DNA from: JACPRL01 sp035573715
GTDB taxonomy: Bacteria > Acidobacteriota > Terriglobia > Acidiferrales > 2-02-FULL-67-57
DNA: 64,000 nt
Direction of reading: 5' to 3'
Assembly (NCBI GenBank): GCA_035573715.1
Contig: DATLZZ010000002.1
Span: forward strand, 62,001-126,000
Part shown: piece by piece, positions 40,243 through 50,787 of the stretch
How positions within the stretch are numbered: position 1 is the first letter of the stretch
Layout of the letters: the number at the start of each line of letters is the position of its first letter
Translations under genes and position numbers: made by a program
The notes under the pieces: generated by a model
What the model was told of the DNA's origin: nothing
Database searches by the model: none
Seen by the model: only the letters and a program-made list of their open reading frames with translations

Positions 40243-41684
40243 GCAAGATTGGTGAGGCTCTTCACGTGGCCGCGCCGTTCTCTCTCCTGCACAAATCGGT
40301 GACCGGCTTCTCCATCGACTCGCGCACCCTCTGCCCCGGCGAAGCTTTCATTGCTATCAAGGGCCCCAACCACGATGGCCACGACTTCGTCCGTGCCGCG
40401 CTCGATCGCGGCGCCGCCATCGCCATTGTCGACGAAAACCACCGGATGACCCTGCCGGCCGAAATCCACAAGAATGTCATCGGCGTGCTCAGCACCTTCG
40501 AGGCGCTGAACCGCCTGGCGCTGTACGCCCGCCGCTCCTGGGGCCGCGCCGTCATCGGCGTCACCGGCAGCACCGGCAAGACCACCACCAAAGAAATGCT
40601 CGCCGCTTTGCTCGGCACGCGATACAACGTTCTCAAGTCGGAAGGCAATCTCAACAACGAGTACGGCCTGCCGCTCTCGCTGCTGCACCTGAAGGCCGAG
40701 CATGAAGTGGCGGTGCTGGAAATGGCCATGGCCCACAAGGGCGAGCTGGCCAAGCTTTGCGCCGTCGCCGAGCCCAATATCGGGCTGGTGACCAACGTCG
40801 CTCCAGTGCACCTCGAGTTCTTCAATTCGGTGGGCGAGATTGCCGAAGCCAAGCGCGAACTCATTCGCGGCCTCGTCGCCCCTGCCATCGCCGTCCTCAA
40901 CGCCGACGATTCGTTTGTCAGCCGTTTTGCTGAAGGCTTCACCGGGAAAGTTTTCCGCTTCGGCATCGAGAACTCTGCCGAAGTTCGTGCGGAAAGGATT
41001 GATGACCGCGGCTGTGCCGGCACCACCTTTGACCTTGTCGTCGGCAGCAAGCGCGCCCGAGTGCGGCTTCCTTTGCCTGGCCGCCAGCACATTGCCAACG
41101 CACTGGCTGCCTTTGCCGTCGCCAGCCTGCTCAAGATTGAACCGGCCGAAGCCTCCGATGTCCTGGCGCGGTTCCAGCCGGACTTGCTGCGCGGCCGGTT
41201 GCTGCGCTTTGTTGCCGGCTTCACTGTCGTCAACGACGCCTACAACTCCAACCCCCGCGCGCTAACAGCGATGGCAGAAGCGCTTAGTCGAACGCCGGAT
41301 GCCCGCCGCCGTATCTTGGTCGCCGGCGAAATGAAAGAACTGGGCGTGACCTCCGCAGAACTGCATCGTCAGGTCGGCGAAAGAATCGCCGCACTGGAGA
41401 ACATCGACTTTCTGGTCGGGGTCACCGGCGATGCCCGCCACCTGGTCGAGGGCGCGCGCGCTGCCGGAATGTCCTCCGACAGTTGTCGCTTCTTTGACAA
41501 GAAAGAGAGCGCCGCCGAGTGGCTGGCCGGCTTCGTCAATGAAGGCGATTGGGTTGTGCTCAAGGCCTCGCGCAGCGTTGCGCTGGAAACAATTCTTGAG
41601 ACTCTCCAGTCGCGCCACACGCTGGCCCCGACTTCATCGGGTCAGGCCGAAGACTCAGCACCGGTCGGCAAGGCGGAGGACTAG
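40227..41684 (+). CDS. murF: UDP-MurNAc-tripeptide:D-Ala-D-Ala ligase
   Basis: 485 aa Mur ligase. P-loop GVTGSTGKTTTKEMLAALL, NLNNEYGLPLSLL, LEMAMAHKGELAKL, TNVAPVHLEFF, and the C-terminal VNDAYNSNPRALTAM. Completes the pentapeptide. ATG 40227 lies within the murE 3' end. Confidence 0.97.
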   Translation: MQWTIGKIGEALHVAAPFSLLHKSVTGFSIDSRTLCPGEAFIAIKGPNHDGHDFVRAALDRGAAIAIVDENHRMTLPAEIHKNVIGVLSTFEALNRLALYARRSWGRAVIGVTGSTGKTTTKEMLAALLGTRYNVLKSEGNLNNEYGLPLSLLHLKAEHEVAVLEMAMAHKGELAKLCAVAEPNIGLVTNVAPVHLEFFNSVGEIAEAKRELIRGLVAPAIAVLNADDSFVSRFAEGFTGKVFRFGIENSAEVRAERIDDRGCAGTTFDLVVGSKRARVRLPLPGRQHIANALAAFAVASLLKIEPAEASDVLARFQPDLLRGRLLRFVAGFTVVNDAYNSNPRALTAMAEALSRTPDARRRILVAGEMKELGVTSAELHRQVGERIAALENIDFLVGVTGDARHLVEGARAAGMSSDSCRFFDKKESAAEWLAGFVNEGDWVVLKASRSVALETILETLQSRHTLAPTSSGQAEDSAPVGKAED

Positions 41685-41685
41685 C

Positions 41686-42810
<1,125 letters not shown>

Positions 42811-42818
42811 AGGAGTAG

Positions 42819-44183
42819 ATGGAGCTTCACGGCAAACACGCGCTCGTCGTCGGGCTGGCCCGAACCGGCCAGGCGGTGGCGCGTTTTTTGGCCGCGCGCG
42901 GCGCGCGGGTGCGTGTCAGCGAGCAGCGCCCGGAAACGGCTGTTGCCGCCGAGGCCGCCGTGCTGCGCGCCCTCGGCGTCGAGGTCGAGTGCGGCGACCA
43001 CCGCGAGGACAGTTTCCTGCGCGCCGACCTCATCGTCCCGAGTCCGGGCGTGCCGCTGCAGCTCGCCGCTTTGCAGCAGGCGCGTGGGAAGGGGATTGAA
43101 ATAATCAGCGAACTGGAGCTTGCCTGGCGCTTCCTTCGCGGCACCGTGGTCGCCGTCACCGGCTCGAACGGCAAGACCACTACCGTCACGCTGCTGGGCC
43201 GCATTTTCGCCGAGGCCGGCCGCCACACCCAGGTCGGCGGCAACATCGGCACGCCGCTCATCAGCCTGGTGGAGGCCTCGACCGACAAGACCGTGAACGT
43301 GGTCGAGGTCTCGAGCTTCCAGCTTGAAGCCATCACCAGCTTCCGCCCGCGTGTCGCGGCGCTACTCAACATCACCCCTGACCATCTCGACCGCCACGCC
43401 TCGATGAGCGACTATGTCGCTGCCAAGGCGCGCCTATTCGGTTATCAGCGCAACGACGACTTCGCCATCTTCAACGCCGACGACCGGTACTGCACCGAGC
43501 TTGCCCCCGAAGTCCGCGCTCAACGCTTCTGGTTCAGCCGTCAGCGCCGTCTCGATGTCGGCACCTATGTCGAGAACGGCTGGGTCTGTTACCGCAACGG
43601 CCCCGTGCAGGAGCGCCTGCTGCCGCGCGAGGAAGTTCACCTCAAGGGGCTGCACAACTTGGAGAACATTCTTGCCGCCGCCTGCGCCGCCCGCGCTCTG
43701 GATGTTTCCGCCGAGTGCATCCGCACCGCCGTGGCGGCCTTTGAAGGCGTCGAGCACCGCCTCGAGTTCGTCGCCGAGATTGACGGCGTGCGCTACTTTA
43801 ACGACTCCAAAGCCACCAACGTTGACGCTGCGCTCAAGGCCATCGATGCTTTCGACGGCAGCCTGATTGTCATCCTTGGTGGCAAGGACAAGGGCGCCGA
43901 CTTTTCCGTGCTGCGTGATCCGCTTCAGCAGCGCGCCCGGCGCGTGCTGGCCATCGGCGCCGACCGCGAAAAGATTGCCAGCCAGCTCGCCGGCAGCGTC
44001 CTGCTCGACATCATTGAGACTCTGCCCGAAGCCGTCGCCCGCGCCGCCGCGCTCGCGGCGCCCGGCGACGTCGTCCTGCTCGCTCCGGCCTGCGCCAGCT
44101 TCGACCAGTTTGAAAACTACGAGCACCGCGGCCGCGTTTTCAAGGAAGAAGTTCGGCAACTGCTGGTGAAGAGAGCTTCCTGA
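42819..44183 (+). CDS. murD: UDP-MurNAc-L-Ala:D-Glu ligase
   Basis: 454 aa. N-terminal Rossmann-like VVGLARTGQAVARFLAARG, P-loop VTGSNGKTTTVTLLG, GGNIGTPLISL, NITPDHLDRHASM, and the C-terminal YFNDSKATNVDAALKAI with GGKDKGADF. Adds D-Glu to UDP-MurNAc-Ala. Stop and ftsW start overlap as TGATG. Confidence 0.97.
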   Translation: MELHGKHALVVGLARTGQAVARFLAARGARVRVSEQRPETAVAAEAAVLRALGVEVECGDHREDSFLRADLIVPSPGVPLQLAALQQARGKGIEIISELELAWRFLRGTVVAVTGSNGKTTTVTLLGRIFAEAGRHTQVGGNIGTPLISLVEASTDKTVNVVEVSSFQLEAITSFRPRVAALLNITPDHLDRHASMSDYVAAKARLFGYQRNDDFAIFNADDRYCTELAPEVRAQRFWFSRQRRLDVGTYVENGWVCYRNGPVQERLLPREEVHLKGLHNLENILAAACAARALDVSAECIRTAVAAFEGVEHRLEFVAEIDGVRYFNDSKATNVDAALKAIDAFDGSLIVILGGKDKGADFSVLRDPLQQRARRVLAIGADREKIASQLAGSVLLDIIETLPEAVARAAALAAPGDVVLLAPACASFDQFENYEHRGRVFKEEVRQLLVKRAS

Positions 44184-45274
44184 TGGCCAAACGCTACCGC
44201 CCCGACCGCTTGCTGATTGTCTCGACGCTCGGATTGCTGGCGCTGGGCGTGGTGATGGTCTTCAGCGCCTCGGCCGTCTACGCCTCGGAGCTCTTTGGCA
44301 ACGCCGGGATGTTCGTTCTTCGGCAAATTGTCTGGCTTATCCTCGGCTTGGGCGCGCTCTTCGTGATGACACAGGTGGACTACCGCCGCCTCTGCCAGCC
44401 CACCGTCGTCTTTCCCGCGCTCTGCGTCGTGCTGGTGCTACTCGTGGCGGTGTTCTTCCTGGACCCCTCGCGCAGCACCCATCGCTGGATTCGCCTCGGA
44501 CTGTTCTCCGTCCAGCCCTCCGAGTTGGCCAAATTGGCGCTCATTCTTTTCTTGGCCTACTTTCTCGAGCGGCGTCGCTACGCGGTGGACGACGTGCCCG
44601 GCACGCTACTGCCCGCCGGCTGCATCACCGCCGTGCTGGTCGGGTTGATCCTGCTCCAGCCCGACCTCGGCACAGCGGCCGTCATCGTTACCATTGCTGG
44701 CGCCATGTTTTTCGTTGCCGGGTTGCGCTGGCAGTATCTGGTCTATCTCGCCGCCGTCGGCGGCATCGCTGCCTATTTCCTCATCGTGCGCGTCCCCTAC
44801 CGCGTGGCCCGCATCAAGGCGTTCCTCGACCCCTATGCCGACCCGCAGGGGACTGGCTTCCAGACGATTCAGTCGCTGCTGGCGGTGGGCTCGGGCGGCG
44901 TCGCCGGCGTCGGCCTCATGGACGGCAAGCAGAAGCTTTTCTATCTGCCTGAGGCGCACACCGACTTCATCTTTGCCGTCGTCGGCGAAGAGTTGGGCCT
45001 GCTGGGCGCGGCTGCGGTCGTGATTCTCTTCGGCATCATCGCGTGGCGCGGCCTGCGCATCGCCGCGCTGGCGCCCGACGGCCTGGCGCGTCTGCTCGCC
45101 GTCGGCGTCACCGTGATGGTTGTCGGCCAGGCGTTCATCAATCTGAGCGTGGTCATCGGCCTGCTGCCCACCAAAGGAATCTCGCTGCCTTTCATCAGCT
45201 ACGGTGGCAGTGGGTTGCTGGTCATGCTGCTGGGGATGGGTTTGCTGCTCAACATCAGTCAGCAGGTGGATTGA
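44183..45274 (+). CDS. ftsW: Septal peptidoglycan glycosyltransferase FtsW
   Basis: 363 aa SEDS protein, about ten TM helices. Landmarks: VFSASAVYASELFG, RWIRLGLFSVQPSELAKLAL, LQPDLGTAAVI, QTIQSLLAVGSGGVAGVGLM, LPEAHTDFIFAVVGEELGLL with the conserved acidic residue, and the C-terminal GISLPFISYGGSGLLVMLLG. Polymerises lipid II at the septum with FtsI. Confidence 0.97.
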   Translation: MAKRYRPDRLLIVSTLGLLALGVVMVFSASAVYASELFGNAGMFVLRQIVWLILGLGALFVMTQVDYRRLCQPTVVFPALCVVLVLLVAVFFLDPSRSTHRWIRLGLFSVQPSELAKLALILFLAYFLERRRYAVDDVPGTLLPAGCITAVLVGLILLQPDLGTAAVIVTIAGAMFFVAGLRWQYLVYLAAVGGIAAYFLIVRVPYRVARIKAFLDPYADPQGTGFQTIQSLLAVGSGGVAGVGLMDGKQKLFYLPEAHTDFIFAVVGEELGLLGAAAVVILFGIIAWRGLRIAALAPDGLARLLAVGVTVMVVGQAFINLSVVIGLLPTKGISLPFISYGGSGLLVMLLGMGLLLNISQQVD

Positions 45275-45281
45275 GGAGGCA

Positions 45282-46349
45282 ATGAAGGTGATGATGGCCG
45301 GAGGCGGAACCGGCGGGCATGTTTTTCCGGCGCTCGCCGTCGCCGACGAGTTGCGTCGCCGCCAGAGCTCGAACGAGGTGCTTTTCGTGGGCGCCGAGAA
45401 CGGAATCGAGAGACAAGTCGTCCCTGCCGCGGGCTACCCGCTGCGCACGCTCCCAGTGGTCGGCTTTCAGGGTGTGAACGCGGGAGGCAAACTGCGCAGC
45501 CTCTCCCTGTTGCCGGGCGCTGTCTGGCGCAGCCGGTCCATCCTGCGGGAGTTCCAGCCGGACGTGGTCTTCGGCGTCGGCGGCTATGCCTCCGGCCCGG
45601 CCATGCTGGCTGCTGCGCTCAGCGGCCGCCCCACGGTTCTCTTCGAAGCCAACGCCGAACCCGGCCTCGCCAACCGCTTGATGGCGCCGCTCGTCCGGCG
45701 CGCTGCCGTGACCTACGAAGAAACGCGCGCGCGCTTCGGCACCAAGGCTGTCCGCACGGGCAGCCCGGTTCGCCCCGAGTTCTTCTCTGTACCCACGAAG
45801 AAGCACGAGCCGCCGTTTTCTCTCCTCATTTTTGGCGGCAGTCGAGGCGCTATGGCCATCAACAAGGCTATCGTGTATGCGCTCGACACACTTACCGCCA
45901 GCGGGTTTCCGCTCCGCTTCACGCACCAGACCGGCGAGCGCGACTTCACAGCCGTGCGCACCGCCTACGCCTGCCGCGGCATCAATGCCGATGTTCTGCC
46001 TTTCATCAACGACATGCCGGCGCGCTTCGCCGCCGCCGACCTCATCATCTGTCGCTCAGGCGCCAGCACCGTGGCCGAGCTGGCCGCGGCCGCTCGTGCG
46101 GCCATCCTGATTCCGTTTCCCCACGCCACCGACCAGCACCAGTTGCGGAACGCCGAAGTACTGGCGCGCGCCGGCGCCGCGCGACTGATGGAGCAGTCAG
46201 CGCTGACTGGCGAGCGGCTGGCCGACGAAATCCTCGCGCTGCTGACGAAGCCGGCGCAGTTGGTTGAGATGGAAAACGCGGTGCGCGCGCTCGCCGTGCC
46301 GGATGCGGCGGCGCGCATCGCCGACTTGATTGAGAGCGTGACCCGATGA
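45282..46349 (+). CDS. murG: UDP-GlcNAc transferase MurG
   Basis: 355 aa GT28. Converts lipid I to lipid II on the inner leaflet. GGGTGGHVFPALAVADELRR, GVGGYASGPAMLAA, LIFGGSRGAMAINKAI, and the acceptor loop ICRSGASTVAELAAAARAAI followed by PFPHATDQHQLRNAEVLA. ATG 45282 has GAGGAGGC upstream. Overlaps murC as ATGA. Confidence 0.97.
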   Translation: MKVMMAGGGTGGHVFPALAVADELRRRQSSNEVLFVGAENGIERQVVPAAGYPLRTLPVVGFQGVNAGGKLRSLSLLPGAVWRSRSILREFQPDVVFGVGGYASGPAMLAAALSGRPTVLFEANAEPGLANRLMAPLVRRAAVTYEETRARFGTKAVRTGSPVRPEFFSVPTKKHEPPFSLLIFGGSRGAMAINKAIVYALDTLTASGFPLRFTHQTGERDFTAVRTAYACRGINADVLPFINDMPARFAAADLIICRSGASTVAELAAAARAAILIPFPHATDQHQLRNAEVLARAGAARLMEQSALTGERLADEILALLTKPAQLVEMENAVRALAVPDAAARIADLIESVTR

Positions 46350-47761
46350 CCCCGACCCGCCACCTCAACTACCCGCCGCACCAGCACATCCATTTTGTCG
46401 GCATTGGCGGTATCGGCATGAGCGGTATCGCGGAAGTCTTGCTCAACCTGGGCTACGTCGTTTCCGGCTCCGACCTGAAACCCTCGCCGGTCACTGACCG
46501 CCTCGCCTTGCTTGGCGCGCGCATTCACGAAGGCCATCGCGCTGAAAACATCGAGGGTGCTCAGGTGGTCGTCGTGTCCAGCGCGGTCTCGCCGACCAAT
46601 CCGGAAGTGCAGGAAGCCCACCGCCGGCAGATCGCCGTCATTCCGCGCGCCGAAATGCTGGCCGAATTGATGCGGCTCAAGTACAGCATTGCGGTCGCCG
46701 GTGCGCACGGCAAGACAACTACGACGTCAATGGTTGCCACCGCACTGGCCGGCGCAGGCCTCGACCCCACCTTCGTCGTCGGCGGGCGCGTCAATCAAGC
46801 GGGCACCAATGCGCGGCTGGGTAAGAGCGAGTGGATTGTGGTGGAGGCCGACGAAAGCGACCGCACGTTCCTGCTCCTCGCACCGGTCATCGCCGTTGTG
46901 ACCAACATTGACCGCGAGCATCTTGATCACTACCGCGACCTGGCCGACATCGCCGAGGCCTTCATCGCTTTCGTTAACAAAGTGCCGTTCTATGGCGCCG
47001 CCATCCTTTGCACCGACGATGAAAACATTCGCACTATCCTTCCGCACGTGCAGCGCCGCGTCGTCACCTACGGGACCGAGGGCAAGCCGGACGTGCACGC
47101 CTTCGACCTTCACCTGAAGGGCTGGACGAGCGAGTTTTCCGTGCGCGTCGCCGGGGAAGACTGGGGCCGGTTCCGGCTCCGCTTACCTGGCCTGCACAAC
47201 GTGCGCAACGCCTCGGCGGCCATCGCGGTGGGCCGGGAGCTCGGCCTGCCGGCCGACAAGCTCCGGCGCGCACTGGCTGGATTCAAGGGAGTAGGCCGTC
47301 GCTTTGAGGTGAAGGCCACCGTCGGCGGCGTCACGCTGATTGACGACTACTCGCACCACCCGACGGAGATTCGCGCCCTGCTCACCGCGACGCGCGGCTG
47401 CGGCTTCAAGCGACTGGTGGTACTTTTCCAGCCGCACCGCTTCACCCGCACCAAGCATTCCTGGGACGAGTTCCTGCGCTGTTTCGACGCGGCCGACGTG
47501 CTCCTGCTGAGCGATATCTATCCAGCCAGCGAGCAGCCGATTCCTGGAATCACGGGCGAGGAGTTGGCGAAGGCGATTCGCGCCGCCGGCCACCCGCGCG
47601 TGGAGTTTCACCCCGACCTGGCCGACGCGGCCGAGTCGGCGCTGCGGCAGCTCCAGCCGGGTGACGCGCTGCTGACCGTGGGCGCGGGCAGCATTTGGAA
47701 GGTCGCTGAGGATCTGGCAGCGCGCCTGCCCGCCGCGCTGGGGGTAACCAATGCGCATTGA
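46346..47761 (+). CDS. murC: UDP-MurNAc:L-alanine ligase
   Basis: 471 aa. HFVGIGGIGMSGIAEVLLNLGY at the N-terminus (glycine-rich UDP site), P-loop AGAHGKTTTTSMVATAL, EADESDRTFLLL, TNIDREHLDHY, and the C-terminal IDDYSHHPTEIRALLTATR with QPHRFTRT. First stem-peptide addition. Overlaps murB by 11 bases. Confidence 0.97.
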   Translation: MTPTRHLNYPPHQHIHFVGIGGIGMSGIAEVLLNLGYVVSGSDLKPSPVTDRLALLGARIHEGHRAENIEGAQVVVVSSAVSPTNPEVQEAHRRQIAVIPRAEMLAELMRLKYSIAVAGAHGKTTTTSMVATALAGAGLDPTFVVGGRVNQAGTNARLGKSEWIVVEADESDRTFLLLAPVIAVVTNIDREHLDHYRDLADIAEAFIAFVNKVPFYGAAILCTDDENIRTILPHVQRRVVTYGTEGKPDVHAFDLHLKGWTSEFSVRVAGEDWGRFRLRLPGLHNVRNASAAIAVGRELGLPADKLRRALAGFKGVGRRFEVKATVGGVTLIDDYSHHPTEIRALLTATRGCGFKRLVVLFQPHRFTRTKHSWDEFLRCFDAADVLLLSDIYPASEQPIPGITGEELAKAIRAAGHPRVEFHPDLADAAESALRQLQPGDALLTVGAGSIWKVAEDLAARLPAALGVTNAH

Positions 47762-48659
47762 GAACCCCCGTTTGCAGGTGGCCTTCGGCGAGTTAGGGGT
47801 CGAGCACCGCCCCAACGAGGCCTTGGCCGACTGGACGTCGCTCGGCGTCGGCGGCACTACCGACATGTTGATCGTGCGCCAGCCGCGCAACCTGCCCGAG
47901 TTGGTGCGGCTGCTGGCCGGCGACAACATTCCGTGGCGCTTTGTCGGCGGGGGAACGAATCTCTTGGTCGAAGACGGCGAGCTTTCCTGGATTGCTCTGC
48001 ACCTGTCCCCCAAAGAATCTCATCCGGAGTTCTCCGGCAACCGCGTGCGCATCCCCGCCGCCGCTGACCTCGGCCGCACGGTGATGGAGTGCGCCAAGCG
48101 CAACCTGGGCGGACTGGAGGGCCTCATCGGCGTGCCGGGCTCGGTGGGCGGCGCGCTGCGGATGAACGCGGGCGCTTACGGCATCGAAATCGGCCAGTTC
48201 GTGCGCAGCGTCGAGCTTTTCGAAGCTGCCAGCCAGTCGGTCAAGATCGTCGCTGCCAGCCAGGTGGGCTTCCACTACCGGCACACTTCCTTCGCCAAGG
48301 ACGACATCATGATTGGCGCCGAGCTCGAGCTGCCCTCCAAGCCCTACAACGACATTCTCGCCACCATCAAGATGTGCAACGAGAAGCGCCGCGCCTCCCA
48401 GCCGCTCAACGAGAAGAGTGCCGGGTGCATCTTCAAGAACCCGCCCGGAGCGTCGGCCGGAAAGATGATTGACGAGCTCGGCCTGAAGGGCCACCGCGTG
48501 GGTGGCGCGGTGGTCTCCGAGCGCCACGGGAATTTCTTCGTCAACCGCTTCCGGGCCACCGCGGGAGATCTACTGCGCTTGATTGAGTACGTCAAGGAGC
48601 GCATCCGCGCCGCCTACGGCTACGAGTTGGAAGAAGAAGTCATCATCTGGAGGAATTAG
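47751..48659 (+). CDS. murB: UDP-N-acetylenolpyruvoylglucosamine reductase
   Basis: 302 aa FAD enzyme, type II architecture (no third-domain insertion). FAD site LVRLLAGDNIPWRFVGGGTN, LEGLIGVPGSVGGALRMNAG, then the catalytic proton-donor position in NEKSAGCIFKNPPGASAGKM, where Cys replaces the common Ser (a known variant). C-terminal Glu in YELEEEVIIW. Makes UDP-MurNAc. Confidence 0.96.
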   Translation: MRIENPRLQVAFGELGVEHRPNEALADWTSLGVGGTTDMLIVRQPRNLPELVRLLAGDNIPWRFVGGGTNLLVEDGELSWIALHLSPKESHPEFSGNRVRIPAAADLGRTVMECAKRNLGGLEGLIGVPGSVGGALRMNAGAYGIEIGQFVRSVELFEAASQSVKIVAASQVGFHYRHTSFAKDDIMIGAELELPSKPYNDILATIKMCNEKRRASQPLNEKSAGCIFKNPPGASAGKMIDELGLKGHRVGGAVVSERHGNFFVNRFRATAGDLLRLIEYVKERIRAAYGYELEEEVIIWRN

Positions 48660-48663
48660 CTCG

Positions 48664-49533
48664 ATGGGCACGAACCCCAAGCCGCCGCAGCTCGGCACTG
48701 ACGACGCCGAGCGCTACCACCGCCCGCGCCGGCCGATTGAGGTGCGCCGCCGCTCGTCCTGGCGGCAGATGCTGCGAATCACGGCCCGCGTTGTGGCCAT
48801 CGGCCTAGGTGTAGCCGTGCTGGGGGGCGCCGTGTTTGTCTCCTACACCTTCGCCACTAGCACCTCGCCAGTTTTTCGTCTCGCCAGTCTCGACGATGTA
48901 GCGGTGCTGAACGCCGTCCATGCCTCGCCCGAAGCGGTGCGCGAGCGCTTCGCGGGCGACATCGGGCAGATAATCTTTTCGGTGCCGTTAGAGGAACGTC
49001 GCAGGAACGTAGAAGAAATCCCCTGGGTCGAGGCGGCTACGGTCCAGCGCTTGCTGCCGCACAACTTGCTCGTCTACGTCCGCGAGCGCACCCCGGTGGC
49101 GTTTCTCCGCCAGGGCGCTTCGCTGTGGCTGGTGGACCGTTACGGCGTACTGCTGCCCACGCCAGAAGGCGCAGCCTACAGCTTTCCTGTAATTGTGGGA
49201 TTCTCTGAGAGCCTAACGCCGGAGGAGCGCCGCGAGCGCGTGGCGCTCTACTTGGAGCTGACCGACGACCTCAGCCGGGAGGGAACCGATTACAGCCGCG
49301 AGCTCTCCGAGGTTGATCTCAGCGATCCGGAAAACGTCCGCGCCAGCGTCACCACCCCCGACGGCGTGGTCTGGCTCTACTTCGGCCGCGGGCGCTACCG
49401 CGAGAAGTTCGAGACGTTTCAGCGCTACCGCTCGCAGTGGCAGGACTCGCCCGAGCCGGTGCACGCGGTCGACCTGCGTTTCCGCGGACAAATCGTGTTG
49501 AACCCGGCCGCGCCGACGGCCAAGGAACAATGA
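48664..49533 (+). CDS. ftsQ: Cell division protein FtsQ/DivIB-like
   Basis: 289 aa bitopic protein: basic cytoplasmic N-terminus, TM at about 40-62, POTRA-like region (VFRLASLDDVAVLNAVHASP, then IPWVEAATVQRLLPHNLLVYV and RERTPVAFL), and an FtsQ beta domain ending VHAVDLRFRGQIVLNP. Bridges FtsB/FtsL to the divisome. Overlaps ftsA as ATGA. Confidence 0.93.
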   Translation: MGTNPKPPQLGTDDAERYHRPRRPIEVRRRSSWRQMLRITARVVAIGLGVAVLGGAVFVSYTFATSTSPVFRLASLDDVAVLNAVHASPEAVRERFAGDIGQIIFSVPLEERRRNVEEIPWVEAATVQRLLPHNLLVYVRERTPVAFLRQGASLWLVDRYGVLLPTPEGAAYSFPVIVGFSESLTPEERRERVALYLELTDDLSREGTDYSRELSEVDLSDPENVRASVTTPDGVVWLYFGRGRYREKFETFQRYRSQWQDSPEPVHAVDLRFRGQIVLNPAAPTAKEQ

Positions 49534-50762
49534 AGGCCAACGGACGCCATCTCGTCTCGCTCGACGTCGGCAGCAGCAAGGTCGCCGTCCTGTTGTGTGA
49601 AGTCGGCGAGGACGGCCGCGTGTACCTGCGTGGCAGTGGGCTGGCAGACTCGAAAGGCTTCCGCAAGGACACGCTCATCAACTTCAACGCCGCGGTAGAA
49701 GGGATTCGTCAGGCGGTGGAAGCGGCGGAGAACGCCTCGGGCGTAACGCTGGAGAGTGCGGTCATCGGTGTGGCCGGCCGCCACATTCGCAGCCTCAACA
49801 GCCGCGGCGGAGTCTCGCTGGGTCCACGTACGCGCGAAGTGGACGGCGAAGACGTGCGCCGCGCCATCGAAGCCGCGCGTGGTGTTTCACTCCCGCCGGA
49901 GCAAGAGTTGCTGCACGTCCTGCCGCAGGAGTTCCTGCTCGACGATGAGAAAGGCCTGCGCGATCCGTTGGGGCTGCTAGGCAAGCGGCTGGAGGTCAAT
50001 GTCCATATCATCACCACCGAATCCACCGCGACCCAGAACCTCATCGCGGCGGTCAACCGCGCCGGCATCATTGTCGAAGACACGGTCTTCGAGCCGCTGG
50101 CGGCGGCGGAAGCCTGCCTGACGCCCGACGAGCGCGAACTCGGCGTCGTGCTGGTGGACCTCGGCGGAGGCAGCACTGACTGGATTGTTTTCGAGCAGGG
50201 GGCGCCGCGCACCACGGGCATGATCCCTGTCGGCGGAGAGCACTTCACTAACGACCTCGCTATCGGTCTGCGCACGCCGCTGTGGGAAGCCGAGCGCCTC
50301 AAACGCGCGCACGGTTGCGCCTCGGCAACCAGTCTCGGCCAGGACACGCTCTTCGAAGCCGCCAGCATGGGTGAGCGGCCCGCGCGCGTGGTATCGCGGC
50401 GGTCGCTGTGCGACATCCTTGAGCCGCGCGCTCTGGAGTGGCTGGCGCTGCTGCGCGATTCGATGGAGCGCACCGGCTGCGCGCGCTTGCCGGCGGGCGG
50501 CGTTGTGCTTACTGGCGGCGGCGCGCAACTGGAAGGCCTGGTGGAATTGACGGGACAAACATTGGGCGTGCCGGCCCGCCTGGGCCTGCCCAAGGGCCTG
50601 GTCGGCGCCAACGCTACGCTCTCGAATCCGGCTTGTTCCACGGCGGTGGGCTTGATTCTGCATGCGCGCCGCTTGCGCCAAGCGCAGAAGGAGCAGAGCG
50701 GCGGCTTGGTGAGCCGCCTGCGGAATCTGGTTACCGGAAAAGTTTGGGCCGCTCGGGCCTGA
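49530..50762 (+). CDS. ftsA: Cell division protein FtsA
   Basis: 410 aa actin-like ATPase. Phosphate-1 HLVSLDVGSSKVAVLLCEVG, 1C domain with SLNSRGGVSLGPRTREV, phosphate-2 VVLVDLGGGSTDWIVFEQGA, and adenosine motif VVLTGGGAQLEGLVEL. The C-terminal GLVSRLRNLVTGKVWAARA looks like the amphipathic membrane-targeting helix. Tethers FtsZ to the membrane. Confidence 0.97.
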   Translation: MKANGRHLVSLDVGSSKVAVLLCEVGEDGRVYLRGSGLADSKGFRKDTLINFNAAVEGIRQAVEAAENASGVTLESAVIGVAGRHIRSLNSRGGVSLGPRTREVDGEDVRRAIEAARGVSLPPEQELLHVLPQEFLLDDEKGLRDPLGLLGKRLEVNVHIITTESTATQNLIAAVNRAGIIVEDTVFEPLAAAEACLTPDERELGVVLVDLGGGSTDWIVFEQGAPRTTGMIPVGGEHFTNDLAIGLRTPLWEAERLKRAHGCASATSLGQDTLFEAASMGERPARVVSRRSLCDILEPRALEWLALLRDSMERTGCARLPAGGVVLTGGGAQLEGLVELTGQTLGVPARLGLPKGLVGANATLSNPACSTAVGLILHARRLRQAQKEQSGGLVSRLRNLVTGKVWAARA

Positions 50763-50787
50763 AGAATTCAACCAGGAGAGTGACGCA